Assembly (NCBI RefSeq): GCF_000633355.1
Contig: NZ_AYMQ01000106.1
Location: 1 to 64,000 of the forward strand
DNA length: 64,000 nt
Source of the DNA: Serratia sp. H1w
Lineage (GTDB): Bacteria > Pseudomonadota > Gammaproteobacteria > Enterobacterales > Enterobacteriaceae
Reading direction: 5' to 3'
Under the pieces are notes generated by a model that saw nothing but the letters and a program-made list of their open reading frames with translations, was not told where the DNA came from and did no database searches. The translations under genes and the position numbers were made by a program. Positions 45,308 through 53,960 of the stretch are shown here, in pieces (within the stretch, counting starts at the first letter, position 1; every line of letters begins with the position of its first letter).

Positions 45308-45868
45308 TCAGGCCACACCGGCCATTTGCCCAAGCAGCTTGAGGACAAAATAAGCGACCACGGCAATCACTACCGGCAAGATATACAGCGGGAAATATTG
45401 CAGCAAAATGGTGTGGTGCGGCAGCGTTACCCGCTCCTCCAATTGCGCACGCGTATGCCCTTCGCTGCCTTTGGCCTGTTCCAGGATCATCTGATCTTCC
45501 AGGCCCTCGCGGATAAACTTCACCTGACGCGACATGCGCGCGCCGGAAGTCTGCAATGCCAAGCCGACAAAAATCAGGAAATAGATAATGATAAACATCA
45601 GATTAGCGCCGCTAAACAGGCTCTTATCGACGTCCGGTACCGGCGAGTTGTACCAGAAAATATTCAGGAATGATGTATTGAAGCGCACCATGTCGACCAT
45701 GACGTGGACAAAATCCAGCATCACGGCGTTGATCCCTTTGCTCTTCTCACTGTGTTGATAAACAAAACCCAGCAGCGAAACCAGCGTTGAAAGTAACGCC
45801 GGGATGAAAACAACCCATCCGAAAATGCGTTTCAGTATGGCAACGCGCCCAGCCTGTTGATACGTCAT
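45308..45868 (-). CDS. yniB: YniB family inner-membrane protein
   Basis: Membrane protein of 186 aa with about four spans: FGWVVFIPALLSTLVSLLGF (17-36), FNIFWYN region, NLMFIIIYFLIFVGLAL (90-106) and YILPVVIAVVAYFVLKLL (160-177). AAGGGGAA before the ATG supports the start. Function unknown in the family. Position between yniA and hxpB as in E. coli. Confidence 0.88.
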   Translation of the reverse strand: MTYQQAGRVAILKRIFGWVVFIPALLSTLVSLLGFVYQHSEKSKGINAVMLDFVHVMVDMVRFNTSFLNIFWYNSPVPDVDKSLFSGANLMFIIIYFLIFVGLALQTSGARMSRQVKFIREGLEDQMILEQAKGSEGHTRAQLEERVTLPHHTILLQYFPLYILPVVIAVVAYFVLKLLGQMAGVA

Positions 45869-46082
45869 GTGTTCCCCTTGTAAGCGACGTAACCGTTGTT
45901 GGGCTAAGTCTACCTGTAGTTAATGAAACTCGCCCACCGTTTTCTTCGTCTTGGCGTCTAATCCAGAGAGATCCTGCACTTTGAGCAAACAGCCCGGGGT
46001 CGGAGGGGTGCAGGAGCCTGAGCAAAGATGATAGAGTGACGAAAACATTTTCTTTTACTGGTGCTGCAGGAGTTAATTGTTA

Positions 46083-46748
46083 ATGGCTTATTCGCAACGC
46101 ATAGCAACCGCAATTTTTGACATGGACGGTCTGCTGATCGACTCTGAACCGCTGTGGTTACAAGCGGAAATGGATATCTTCAGTTCATTGGGTCTGGATC
46201 TGTCCGATCGTCACAAACTGCCGGATACGCTGGGCTTACGCATCGATCTGGTGGTACGGATGTGGTTCCAGGCCATGCCGTGGCAAGGGCCTTCTCAGGA
46301 GGAGGTGGCTGGCCGTATTATCGAGCGCGCCATCGAGTTGGTACGGGAAAAACGCCCGCTGCTACCTGGGGTGCAGCATGCGCTGGAACTGTGCCGTAGC
46401 CTGGATTTGAACATCGGTTTGGCTTCCGCCTCCCCACTGCATATGCAGCAACAGGTGCTGAAGATGTTCGATCTGGAGAGCTATTTCGACCAGTTGGTTT
46501 CGGCCGAATATCTGCCGCATAGCAAACCGCACCCGGAAGTCTATCTGATCGCGGCCGAACGGCTTGGCAGCGAACCGCAGCAATGCATCACTCTGGAAGA
46601 CTCTTTCAACGGCATGATTGCCACCAAAGCGGCACGCATGAAGTCGATCGTGATCCCTGCGCACGAATACTGCCAGGATCCCCGCTGGTCCTTGGCCGAC
46701 CTTAAGTTGCAAAGTCTCGAGCAGTTGACTGCCGCCCACCTGAGCTGA
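46083..46748 (+). CDS. hxpB: hexitol/2-deoxyglucose-6-phosphate phosphatase (YniC)
   Basis: HAD phosphatase, 221 aa, that dephosphorylates 2-deoxyglucose-6-P and related sugar phosphates. HAD motif I is IFDMDGLLIDSEPLW at 11-25 (nucleophile Asp13), motif II is LASASPLH near 112, motif III/IV is K in HSKPHPEVYL near 147 and EDSFNGMIA near 170. The ATG at 46083 gives the E. coli-like N-terminus; upstream TTG is not used. Confidence 0.93.
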   Translation: MAYSQRIATAIFDMDGLLIDSEPLWLQAEMDIFSSLGLDLSDRHKLPDTLGLRIDLVVRMWFQAMPWQGPSQEEVAGRIIERAIELVREKRPLLPGVQHALELCRSLDLNIGLASASPLHMQQQVLKMFDLESYFDQLVSAEYLPHSKPHPEVYLIAAERLGSEPQQCITLEDSFNGMIATKAARMKSIVIPAHEYCQDPRWSLADLKLQSLEQLTAAHLS

Positions 46749-46801
46749 TTTTGACGGCATCGGCTACGCTGATGCCTTTCCCCCATCCTCCTCATAAAAT
46801 A

Positions 46802-46820
46802 AATAAAACATCGTTTCATT
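46802..46820. promoter_or_regulatory. KdgR operator upstream of kduD
   Basis: AATAAAACATCGTTTCATT fits the KdgR consensus AATRAAAYRYYRTTTYATT at all positions as I recall it. It lies 138 bases before kduD. KdgR itself is encoded 3.4 kb downstream of it in this window. Confidence 0.85.
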
Positions 46821-46957
46821 TTAATTGAATTACGCTGCCATTCCCTTTATGCTGGCCGGATAAAGAAAACACCGGGCGATTAGGTGACACTGTCACTACC
46901 ACGCGGCTGCCACCGAAAACCCGGTGCTTTCTTCCCTCACGGCAAGAGAACCAAGTT

Positions 46958-47719
46958 ATGATCCTGAATTCCTTCGACTTAACGGGTAAAGTGGCGTTGA
47001 TCACCGGTTGTAATACCGGCCTGGGGCAAGGCATTGCCGTTGGACTGGTGCAAGCCGGTTGCGACATTATCGGTGTTAACCGCAGTCAACCGCTTGAGAC
47101 TATGAGCAAAGTCACCCAGACCGGGCGCAGATTCCTGAACCTGAATGCCGATCTCGGCAGCATTGACGTCATCCCTTCACTGCTAGCCAGCGCCGTAGAG
47201 GCGTTTGGCAGGATCGATATCCTGGTGAATAACGCAGGGATTATCCGCCGTGAAGATGCCCTGAATTTCAGTGAACAAGACTGGGATGAGGTGATGGACG
47301 TCAATATCAAGACCCTGTTCTTTATGGCACAGGCGGTGGCCAAACAGTTCATCAGCCAGGGCAGCGGCGGGAAAATTATCAATATTGCTTCGATGCTCTC
47401 TTTCCAGGGCGGCATCCGCGTGCCGTCTTACACCGCGTCGAAAAGCGCGGTACTGGGCATCACACGGCTGCTGGCCAATGAATGGGCGCCATACCAGATT
47501 AACGTCAACGCCATTGCGCCGGGTTATATGGCCACCAACAATACCCAACAACTGCGTAGCGATGAGGACCGTAACCAGCAGATCCTGGAGCGTATTCCCG
47601 CCGGACGCTGGGGTACACCGGAAGATTTAATGGGGCCGGTCGTCTTCCTCGCCTCGGCAGCGTCTGACTATGTTAATGGCTACACCCTCGCGGTCGACGG
47701 CGGCTGGCTGGCTCGCTGA
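46958..47719 (+). CDS. kduD: 2-dehydro-3-deoxy-D-gluconate 5-dehydrogenase
   Basis: Short-chain dehydrogenase, 253 aa, reducing 2,5-diketo-3-deoxygluconate in pectin/uronate breakdown. Cofactor loop ALITGCNTGLGQGIAVGLV at 13-31, NNAG at about 88, catalytic Ser in NIASMLSFQGG, and Y-x-x-x-K in PSYTASKSAVLG near 158. Length and the C-terminus YVNGYTLAVDGGWLAR match KduD. No kduI is beside it. KdgR control is indicated by the site upstream. Confidence 0.93.
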   Translation: MILNSFDLTGKVALITGCNTGLGQGIAVGLVQAGCDIIGVNRSQPLETMSKVTQTGRRFLNLNADLGSIDVIPSLLASAVEAFGRIDILVNNAGIIRREDALNFSEQDWDEVMDVNIKTLFFMAQAVAKQFISQGSGGKIINIASMLSFQGGIRVPSYTASKSAVLGITRLLANEWAPYQINVNAIAPGYMATNNTQQLRSDEDRNQQILERIPAGRWGTPEDLMGPVVFLASAASDYVNGYTLAVDGGWLAR

Positions 47720-47926
47720 TCCTGAAAGATTGAGCAAATTTGAACGGGGCAGCATGCAGCGCCCCGACAACATAATGAGACACGCAGATACCTACCCGCA
47801 ATGAGGTTTCAACCCTTTGTAAAACGGCGTAAAATTAACAAATAGTTACAGGGTAACCGCTTCCGTTACTGTGCAAATTCCCATACACTGGATAAATTAA
47901 CAGTTTAGTGGCCGGAATATCGCAAC

Positions 47927-48475
47927 ATGACCGCGGAAGGACATCTTATTTTCTCTGTTGCCTGCGCGATCTTTGCCAAGAAAGCGGAGGTCACGCCCGT
48001 GCTCGCCACTGGCGACTGGTGGCACATCATCCCTGCCGCGCTGCTGACGTCACTGTTACCCGATATCGATCACCCTAAATCCATCCTCGGTCAGCGACTG
48101 CGCTGGATCGCGGTCCCCATCTCACGCGCCTTTGGCCATCGTGGTTTCACCCATAGCCTGCTGGCTATTGTCGGCGGCATGTGGCTATTTCAGCTGGAAG
48201 TGCCGCGCGGTTGGCCCATTCCCGCCGACGTGCTGCACGCCATGATTATCGGTTATTTCAGCCACCTGCTGGCCGATATGCTTACTCCCGCTGGCGTGCC
48301 TTTGCTCTGGCCCTGCCGCTGGCGATTCTGCCTGCCGATATTGAACTCACAAAAAGGCAACCAGCTGGAGCGGGTGCTGTGCTTATGTCTGGTCGCTTTC
48401 GCCATCTACTGGCAAGGGGATTACACCTTTCCCGTGCAGTCCTATTTTGAGCAAATAAAAAATATCCGACTGTGA
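47927..48475 (+). CDS. ydjM: YdjM-type inner-membrane metal-dependent hydrolase
   Basis: Membrane protein of 182 aa of the LexA-regulated/YbcI-YdjM family. It has TAEGHLIFSVACAIFAKKAE at the start, LLPDIDHPKSILGQRL at about 42-57 and GHRGFTHSLLAIVGG near 70, whose His and Asp residues are the putative metal site. A second HLLADMLTPAGVPLLWP lies near 108. E. coli ydjM is under LexA. I did not see a LexA box here. Confidence 0.87.
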   Translation: MTAEGHLIFSVACAIFAKKAEVTPVLATGDWWHIIPAALLTSLLPDIDHPKSILGQRLRWIAVPISRAFGHRGFTHSLLAIVGGMWLFQLEVPRGWPIPADVLHAMIIGYFSHLLADMLTPAGVPLLWPCRWRFCLPILNSQKGNQLERVLCLCLVAFAIYWQGDYTFPVQSYFEQIKNIRL

Positions 48476-48563
48476 TCACAAAAAATCGCTGATTTATCCG
48501 CCTTTTCGCTCATTAAGTCGACGATTTCAAGTCAAAAGTTATATTAAATTCTTTTTGGATATA

Positions 48564-48623
48564 AGTGCGCCGCACCGCAAACTGATACGATATTTACATC
48601 GCATTACATTGGTGCGTCGCACC
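48564..48623. promoter_or_regulatory. paired 13-bp palindromes upstream of tcyP
   Basis: AGTGCGCCGCACC at 48564-48576 and GGTGCGTCGCACC at 48611-48623 are copies of one palindrome, 47 bases centre to centre. The second is followed 38 bases later by the tcyP start. They look like a two-site operator of an unidentified regulator. Confidence 0.6.
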
Positions 48624-48661
48624 TTTACTTATTATAAGAAAACAAGATTGGAGAAATGGGG

Positions 48662-50053
48662 ATGAATCTACCGCTCGTATTAAACGTGCTGGTTTTTGCC
48701 GCCCTCCTGTTGCTGTTGGCGCAAACCCGCCATAAGCAATGGAGCCTGGCTAAAAAAGTGCTGGTCGGTCTGGCACTCGGTGTGGTGTTCGGTTTGGCAC
48801 TGCAACTGATTTACGGCTCGGACAACCCAGTGCTGAAAGAGTCCATCAGTTGGTTTAACATCGTCGGTAACGGCTATGTCCAACTGCTGCAAATGATCGT
48901 GATGCCGCTGGTCTTCGCCTCTATCCTGAGCGCGGTGGCCAAGCTGCACAACGCCTCTTCACTGGGCAAAATCAGTTTCCTGACCATTGGTACCCTACTG
49001 TTTACTACGCTGATTGCTGCGCTGGTGGGCGTATTGGTCACTAACCTGTTTGGGCTGACCGCAGAAGGTCTGGTCCAGGGCACGCAGGAAACCGCGCGTC
49101 TGTCCGCAATCGAAACCAACTATGCAGGTAAGGTCGCCGACCTCAGCGTACCGCAACTGATCCTGTCATTTGTGCCGAAAAACCCGTTTGCCGATCTGAC
49201 CGGGGCCAACCCAACGTCGATTATCAGCGTGGTTATTTTCGCTGCCTTCCTGGGTGTCGCTTCGCTGCAACTGCTCAAAGATGACCAGCCAAAAGGGCAA
49301 CGCGTACTGGTAGCTATCGATACCCTGCAAGCCTGGGTAATGAAGCTGGTGCGTCTGGTGATGAAGCTGACTCCGTATGGCGTTCTGGCATTGATGACCA
49401 AGGTCGTTGCCGGTTCCAACGTGCAGGACATTATTAAACTGGGCAGCTTTGTGGTGGCCTCTTACCTTGGTCTGGCGATCATGTTCGTGGTTCACGGCCT
49501 GCTGCTGAGCTTCACCGGCGTTAATCCGCTGAAATTCTTCCGCAAGGCGTGGCCGGTGCTGACCTTTGCCTTTACCAGCCGCTCCAGCGCTGCCAGTATC
49601 CCGTTGAACGTCGAAGCACAGACCCGCCGCCTGGGCGTGCCTGAGTCCATCGCCAGCTTCTCGGCTTCGTTTGGTGCCACCATTGGTCAGAACGGTTGTG
49701 CGGGTCTCTACCCAGCAATGCTGGCGGTGATGGTTGCGCCAACCGTGGGTATCAACCCGCTGGATCCACTGTGGATCGCAACGCTGGTCGGCATCGTTAC
49801 CGTCAGCTCAGCCGGTGTTGCCGGTGTGGGCGGCGGCGCGACCTTCGCTGCGCTGATTGTGCTGCCAGCGATGGGCCTGCCAGTAACCCTGGTTGCCCTG
49901 CTGATTTCGGTAGAACCGTTGATCGATATGGGTCGTACTGCGCTGAACGTCAGCGGCTCGATGACCGCAGGTACCGTCACCAGCCAACTGATGAAGCAGA
50001 CCGACAAGACCATCATGGACAGCGAAGACGAAGCGGAACTGGCACACCAGTAA
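48662..50053 (+). CDS. tcyP: L-cystine transporter TcyP (YdjN)
   Basis: Cation:dicarboxylate symporter family protein, 463 aa, importing L-cystine. It is close to E. coli Ydj[21 protein letters not shown] at 19-38, [20 protein letters not shown] near 70, [20 protein letters not shown] near 300 and [16 protein letters not shown] near 335. The second of two ATGs two codons apart is preferred because it gives the family start MNLPLVLN. It stands behind its own leader of about 180 bases. Confidence 0.95.
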   Translation: MNLPLVLNVLVFAALLLLLAQTRHKQWSLAKKVLVGLALGVVFGLALQLIYGSDNPVLKESISWFNIVGNGYVQLLQMIVMPLVFASILSAVAKLHNASSLGKISFLTIGTLLFTTLIAALVGVLVTNLFGLTAEGLVQGTQETARLSAIETNYAGKVADLSVPQLILSFVPKNPFADLTGANPTSIISVVIFAAFLGVASLQLLKDDQPKGQRVLVAIDTLQAWVMKLVRLVMKLTPYGVLALMTKVVAGSNVQDIIKLGSFVVASYLGLAIMFVVHGLLLSFTGVNPLKFFRKAWPVLTFAFTSRSSAASIPLNVEAQTRRLGVPESIASFSASFGATIGQNGCAGLYPAMLAVMVAPTVGINPLDPLWIATLVGIVTVSSAGVAGVGGGATFAALIVLPAMGLPVTLVALLISVEPLIDMGRTALNVSGSMTAGTVTSQLMKQTDKTIMDSEDEAELAHQ

Positions 50054-50076
50054 CGCAGAACCATTCGCAAACTGAA

Positions 50077-50103
50077 CCGGTGCCTTGGCGCAGGTTTTTT
50101 TAT
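50077..50103 (+). terminator. terminator after tcyP
   Basis: ACCggTGCC-tt-GGCGcAGGT followed by TTTTTTTA, 24 bases after the stop; the stem has two mismatches. Confidence 0.6.
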
Positions 50104-50191
50104 TCTTGCAACTGGGTGCGTGGGACTTTATCGATGCGGAAACAGGAAAGATAAGGGCGAAAGCGTGTTCGCCCCTGCAAATTCGGCAAGC

Positions 50192-50983
50192 TTAAAACGG
50201 GTAATCGTGATAACCCATCTGCTCAGAAATCAGACGAGCGGCGGTGTGCAATTGCGCGACATAGCCATCTTTGCCTTCTTCAGAGAAGCGGATGGTCGGG
50301 AAGGAGATGCTCAGGCCCGCGATCACCACGCCAAAACGGTCAAACACCGGCACCGCGATACAACGCAAACCTTCTTCCTGTTCTTCGATATCTTCGCCGA
50401 ATCCCTGCTCACGCACCTTATCCAATACCGGCAGTAACGCTGCGGCGCTGACAATGGTGTGCGGAGTGCTGCGGGTAAACTCAACGCCAGACAGAATTTC
50501 TTCCACTTCACCACGATCGCGCCAGGCTAACAGCACCTTACCAATCGCGGTGCTGTGCAACGGGTTACGGCGACCAATGCGTGAGTACATACGCAGGTTA
50601 TACATGGAGTCAATTTTGTGGATATAGACGATGCTGTCTTCATCCAGTGCCCCCAGGTGGATGGTCTCGCGCGTCTGGTTGGACAGTTCGCGCATCTGGA
50701 TGTCCGCGCTGCGGATCAAATCGACGTTTTGCAACGATTTGGCACCCAGTTCAAACAGCTTGAGCGTCAGCGAATATTTCTCCGACTCTCCTTCCTGCGA
50801 GACATAACCCAGCGACTTCATGGTTTGCAGGAAACGGTAAACGGTACTTTTGGACATCATTACCCGCTGAGAAAGCTCGGTAATGCCGATCTCGCGTTCA
50901 TCACCCAGCGCCTGCAAGATGCCAAACACTTTCAGCACTGATGAAACCGAATCCGGTTGTTTATCTAGGTCTGCGTTAGCCAT
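50192..50983 (-). CDS. kdgR: KdgR, IclR-family repressor
   Basis: Regulator of pectin/hexuronate genes, 263 aa, released by 2-keto-3-deoxygluconate. The winged helix-turn-helix is at about 24-70 (EIGITELSQRVMMSKSTVYR then FLQTMKSLGYVSQEG), and the IclR effector domain follows from about 85 (IHLGALDEDSIVYIHKID, YSRIGRRNPLHSTAIGKVLL). Divergent from yebQ, as in E. coli. A KdgR site is found upstream of kduD nearby. Confidence 0.95.
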   Translation of the reverse strand: MANADLDKQPDSVSSVLKVFGILQALGDEREIGITELSQRVMMSKSTVYRFLQTMKSLGYVSQEGESEKYSLTLKLFELGAKSLQNVDLIRSADIQMRELSNQTRETIHLGALDEDSIVYIHKIDSMYNLRMYSRIGRRNPLHSTAIGKVLLAWRDRGEVEEILSGVEFTRSTPHTIVSAAALLPVLDKVREQGFGEDIEEQEEGLRCIAVPVFDRFGVVIAGLSISFPTIRFSEEGKDGYVAQLHTAARLISEQMGYHDYPF

Positions 50984-51211
50984 GGAGGGTACCTTAACTT
51001 GACTATTTTTGTTTTAGGAAATTTGAACAAGAGTTTCAGTATAATCGGAACATTTCGCCCCACGCAATGAAAGTTGCGCAATTATGGCCGTTTTTTAGAT
51101 AATTAGCGGCAGACTGTGCATCCTTTTTACATTTAGCATAGAAACGACGGGTGCAATCAGCGGCAAATATGATTAGCATATTAATATTCCCCCTGTTTAG
51201 TAAACGTCCTC
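50984..51211. promoter_or_regulatory. kdgR/yebQ divergent promoter region
   Basis: A 228-bp AT-rich gap between divergent genes. For kdgR a ribosome site (ACCTCC on the plus strand at about 50987) and an upstream -10-like TATACT/TATAAT complement near 51035 are seen. No full KdgR box is found here, so autoregulation is not indicated. Confidence 0.4.
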
Positions 51212-52606
51212 ATGACAACGCTTTCCAATTCCGATGGCTTACCGATCCCGCAGCGCTACGGGGCGATCCTGGCGATTGCGCTGGGTATCACCGTTTCGGT
51301 GCTTGACGGAGCGATCGCCAACGTCGCCTTGCCAACCATTGCCCGCGATCTGAACGCCAGCCCAGCCAGCTCGATCTGGGTGGTCAACGCTTATCAGTTG
51401 GCGATCACCATCTCGTTGCTTTCTCTGGCGTCCCTGGGCGATCTGATCGGTTACCGGCGGATTTATCAGGTGGGTCTGCTGGTGTTCAGCATTACTTCGC
51501 TGTTCTGCGCGCTCTCAGATTCGCTGTTAACCCTGACGATTGCCCGCGTGCTGCAAGGCTTCGGTGCCGCGGCAATTATGAGCGTCAATACCGCCCTAAT
51601 CCGCATCATCTATCCGCAACGCTTTCTTGGCCGCGGTATCGGGATCAACTCGCTGATAGTAGCCTTCTCTTCCGCCGCCGGGCCTACGGTCGCCGCTGCC
51701 ATTCTATCGGTAGCCTCATGGCAGTGGCTGTTTGCCATCAACCTGCCCATCGGCATCGTTGCACTGATCCTGGGGATGAAATACCTGCCCGCCAACAGCC
51801 AGAAAAGCAGTAACCAGCGCTTTGATCCTACCAGTGCGGTGATGAATGCTCTGACGTTTGGCCTGCTGATCACCGCCATCAGCGGTTTTGCTCAGGGACA
51901 GAGCCTGCTGCTGATTGCCGCAGAAATAGCCGCTCTGCTGGTGATAGGTTACTTCTTCGTGCGCCGTCAGCTGCGGCAGACATCCCCCTTGCTGCCGGTG
52001 GATCTGCTGCGTATCCCTATTTTTGCGCTGTCGATGGGCACCTCGATCTGCTCTTTTGCCGCACAGATGCTCGCCATGGTGTCGTTACCCTTCTTCCTAC
52101 AGGCCTCATTGGGCCGTGACGAGGTAGCAACTGGTTTGCTGCTAACGCCCTGGCCGCTAGCGATTATCGTGATGGCACCGATTGCAGGGCGACTGGTGGA
52201 GCATGTTCATGCGGGGTTACTGGGCGGGATTGGGTTGGCGACCTTTGCACTCGGCTTATTCCTGCTGGCGCTTTTGCCGCATAACCCGACGGATCTGGAT
52301 ATTATCTGGCGCATGGTGCTGTGTGGCGCGGGCTTTGGCTTATTCCAGTCGCCCAACAACCACACCATTATTTCTGCCGCCCCACGCCACCGCAGTGGCG
52401 GAGCCAGCGGTATGTTGGGTACCGCTCGGCTGTTGGGACAAACCTCTGGCGCAGCCTTGGTGGCCTTGATGTTCAACCTGTTCCCCACCAGCGGAACACA
52501 CGCCTCATTGGTGCTGGCCGGTACCTTTGCCAGCGTCGCTGCCGTGGTGAGCTGTTTACGCATCACCCAGCCCCGTGCCAGCCTCACTGAACCCGGCAAG
52601 CCGTAA
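51212..52606 (+). CDS. yebQ: MFS transporter YebQ (DHA2-like)
   Basis: Major-facilitator exporter with about 14 spans, 464 aa. Family motifs: VLDGAIANVALPTIARDLNA at about 29-48 and LGDLIGYRRIYQVGLLVFS near 77, with motif A in GDLIGYRR. PLPQRYGAI-type N-terminus, SSAAGPTVAAAILSVASWQW and FGLFQSPNNHTIISAAPRHR match E. coli YebQ. Substrate unknown; next to kdgR in many enterobacteria. Confidence 0.92.
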   Translation: MTTLSNSDGLPIPQRYGAILAIALGITVSVLDGAIANVALPTIARDLNASPASSIWVVNAYQLAITISLLSLASLGDLIGYRRIYQVGLLVFSITSLFCALSDSLLTLTIARVLQGFGAAAIMSVNTALIRIIYPQRFLGRGIGINSLIVAFSSAAGPTVAAAILSVASWQWLFAINLPIGIVALILGMKYLPANSQKSSNQRFDPTSAVMNALTFGLLITAISGFAQGQSLLLIAAEIAALLVIGYFFVRRQLRQTSPLLPVDLLRIPIFALSMGTSICSFAAQMLAMVSLPFFLQASLGRDEVATGLLLTPWPLAIIVMAPIAGRLVEHVHAGLLGGIGLATFALGLFLLALLPHNPTDLDIIWRMVLCGAGFGLFQSPNNHTIISAAPRHRSGGASGMLGTARLLGQTSGAALVALMFNLFPTSGTHASLVLAGTFASVAAVVSCLRITQPRASLTEPGKP

Positions 52607-52640
52607 TGACTCCTCTCCCTACCCCTCTCCCAGAGGGCGA
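52607..52640. repeat. CTCTCCC...GGGCGAGGG intergenic repeat, copy 1
   Basis: ctctccctacccctctccc then agagggcgagggg is an imperfect palindrome of the type that also occurs at 63030-63065 (ccctcaccccaaccctctcc / ggagaggga). Both lie just after genes. It looks like a dispersed short palindromic repeat. Confidence 0.55.
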
Positions 52641-52683
52641 GGGGACTGAACGTGCTACATATGGATATCCGCAACTGACCTTA

Positions 52684-52714
52684 ACACGGGCGCAACATGC
52701 GGCGCCCCTACGCA
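52684..52714. repeat. dispersed GGGCGCA...GCGCCC repeat, copy 2
   Basis: gggcgcaacatgcggcgccc ctacgca repeats the sequence at 28003-28036 with three or four differences, again in a gap between genes. Confidence 0.6.
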
Positions 52715-52777
52715 GTCACAACTCAGCTTCTGCAACTGGCCGTAACATGGGTGCAGGGCGATGGTTGGCCTTAAATG

Positions 52778-52804
52778 ACAAACCCCGGCAAGCCGGGGTT
52801 TGTC
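52778..52804. terminator. terminator of htpX (bidirectional)
   Basis: GACAAACCCCGGC-A-GCCGGGGTTTGTC is a perfect long palindrome 13 bases beyond the htpX stop. Confidence 0.8.
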
Positions 52805-52817
52805 ATGTGATGCAGGA

Positions 52818-53696
52818 TTATTTCAGATACTGGCCGGTACGCAGCGCTTCGATGCGCTTGTCCAACGGCGGGTGCGACATAAACAGCTCGCTGAACGACT
52901 TGGATTTGCCGTTGATGCAGAACGCCATCAGCGTGCCCGCTTCCTGCGGCTCATAGCTGGTTTTCAAACGTTGCAGCGCGGCGATCATCTTCTCGCGCCC
53001 TACCAGCTTGGCAGAGCCCGCATCGGCGTGGAATTCACGGTGGCGTGAGAACCACATGGTGATGATGCTGGCCAGGATGCCAAACACCAATTCCAGCACC
53101 ATAGACACACCGAAGTAAATCATCGGGTTGCCGTTACCTTCACCTTCCCCATCGCGGTTACCGAGGAAACCGGCGGCCACCTGGGCAATCAGGCGTGACA
53201 CAAAGATCACGAAGGTGTTTACCACCCCCTGGATCAAGGTCATGGTCACCATGTCGCCGTTAGCAACGTGGCTGATTTCATGGGCGATCACCGCTTCCGC
53301 CTCATCGCGGCTCATGCTTTGCAGCAGGCCGGTGCTGACAGCTACCAGCGACGCATCGCGGCGTGCACCGGTCGCAAAGGCGTTAATATCTGGCGCGTGG
53401 TAGATAGCCACCTGCGGCATGGCGATACCCGCCTGCTGCGATTGGCGACGTACCGTGTCCAGCAACCAGCGCTCGGTTTCGTTACGTGGTTGTTCAATCA
53501 CTTCCCCACCGACGGAGCGCAGCGCCATCCATTTGGACATCAGCAGTGAGACAAAGGCACCACCAAAACCAAACAGGCCAGCCATGATCATCAGGCCCTG
53601 AACGCTACTGGATTGGATCCCTGTCAGGCTAAGTACCAGCCCGAAAACCAACATCACCGCCAGGTTGGTGAGCAGGAACAAAGCTATACGCATCAT
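52818..53696 (-). CDS. htpX: membrane protease HtpX
   Basis: Zinc metalloprotease M48, 292 aa, degrading misfolded inner-membrane proteins with FtsH. Two N-terminal spans ([39 protein letters not shown]), catalytic [16 protein letters not shown] near 135 with the third ligand Glu in [15 protein letters not shown] near 220. Nearly the E. coli sequence. In E. coli the gene is induced through CpxR; no box was assigned here. Confidence 0.96.
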   Translation of the reverse strand: MMRIALFLLTNLAVMLVFGLVLSLTGIQSSSVQGLMIMAGLFGFGGAFVSLLMSKWMALRSVGGEVIEQPRNETERWLLDTVRRQSQQAGIAMPQVAIYHAPDINAFATGARRDASLVAVSTGLLQSMSRDEAEAVIAHEISHVANGDMVTMTLIQGVVNTFVIFVSRLIAQVAAGFLGNRDGEGEGNGNPMIYFGVSMVLELVFGILASIITMWFSRHREFHADAGSAKLVGREKMIAALQRLKTSYEPQEAGTLMAFCINGKSKSFSELFMSHPPLDKRIEALRTGQYLK

Positions 53697-53908
53697 AGTA
53701 TGTTTACTTCCTCGTAAGTATTAACAAAAAGCGATCTCAGATACCCCGATCTTATGGGCATTGGTCACAATTTCAAGATTTAGCCGCCATTAACTCACTA
53801 AAAATACGTAACTTTACAATATCACAACGAAACAAGGGTTTTACAAAGTGTAAACGATCCCTGCCTCAAAAGTGGAGAGCCTGGCAGAAATTTTACTGCG
53901 GACAGGGC

Positions 53909-53935
53909 AAAAAAAAGCGCACCCGAAGGTGCGCC
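53909..53935 (-). terminator. terminator of prc
   Basis: On the minus strand GGGCGCACC-TTCG-GGTGCGC followed by TTTTTTTT, 26 bases after the prc stop. A strong intrinsic terminator with a UUCG-type loop. Confidence 0.9.
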
Positions 53936-53960
53936 CGATAATGTTAAATCCGCGAAGAAC

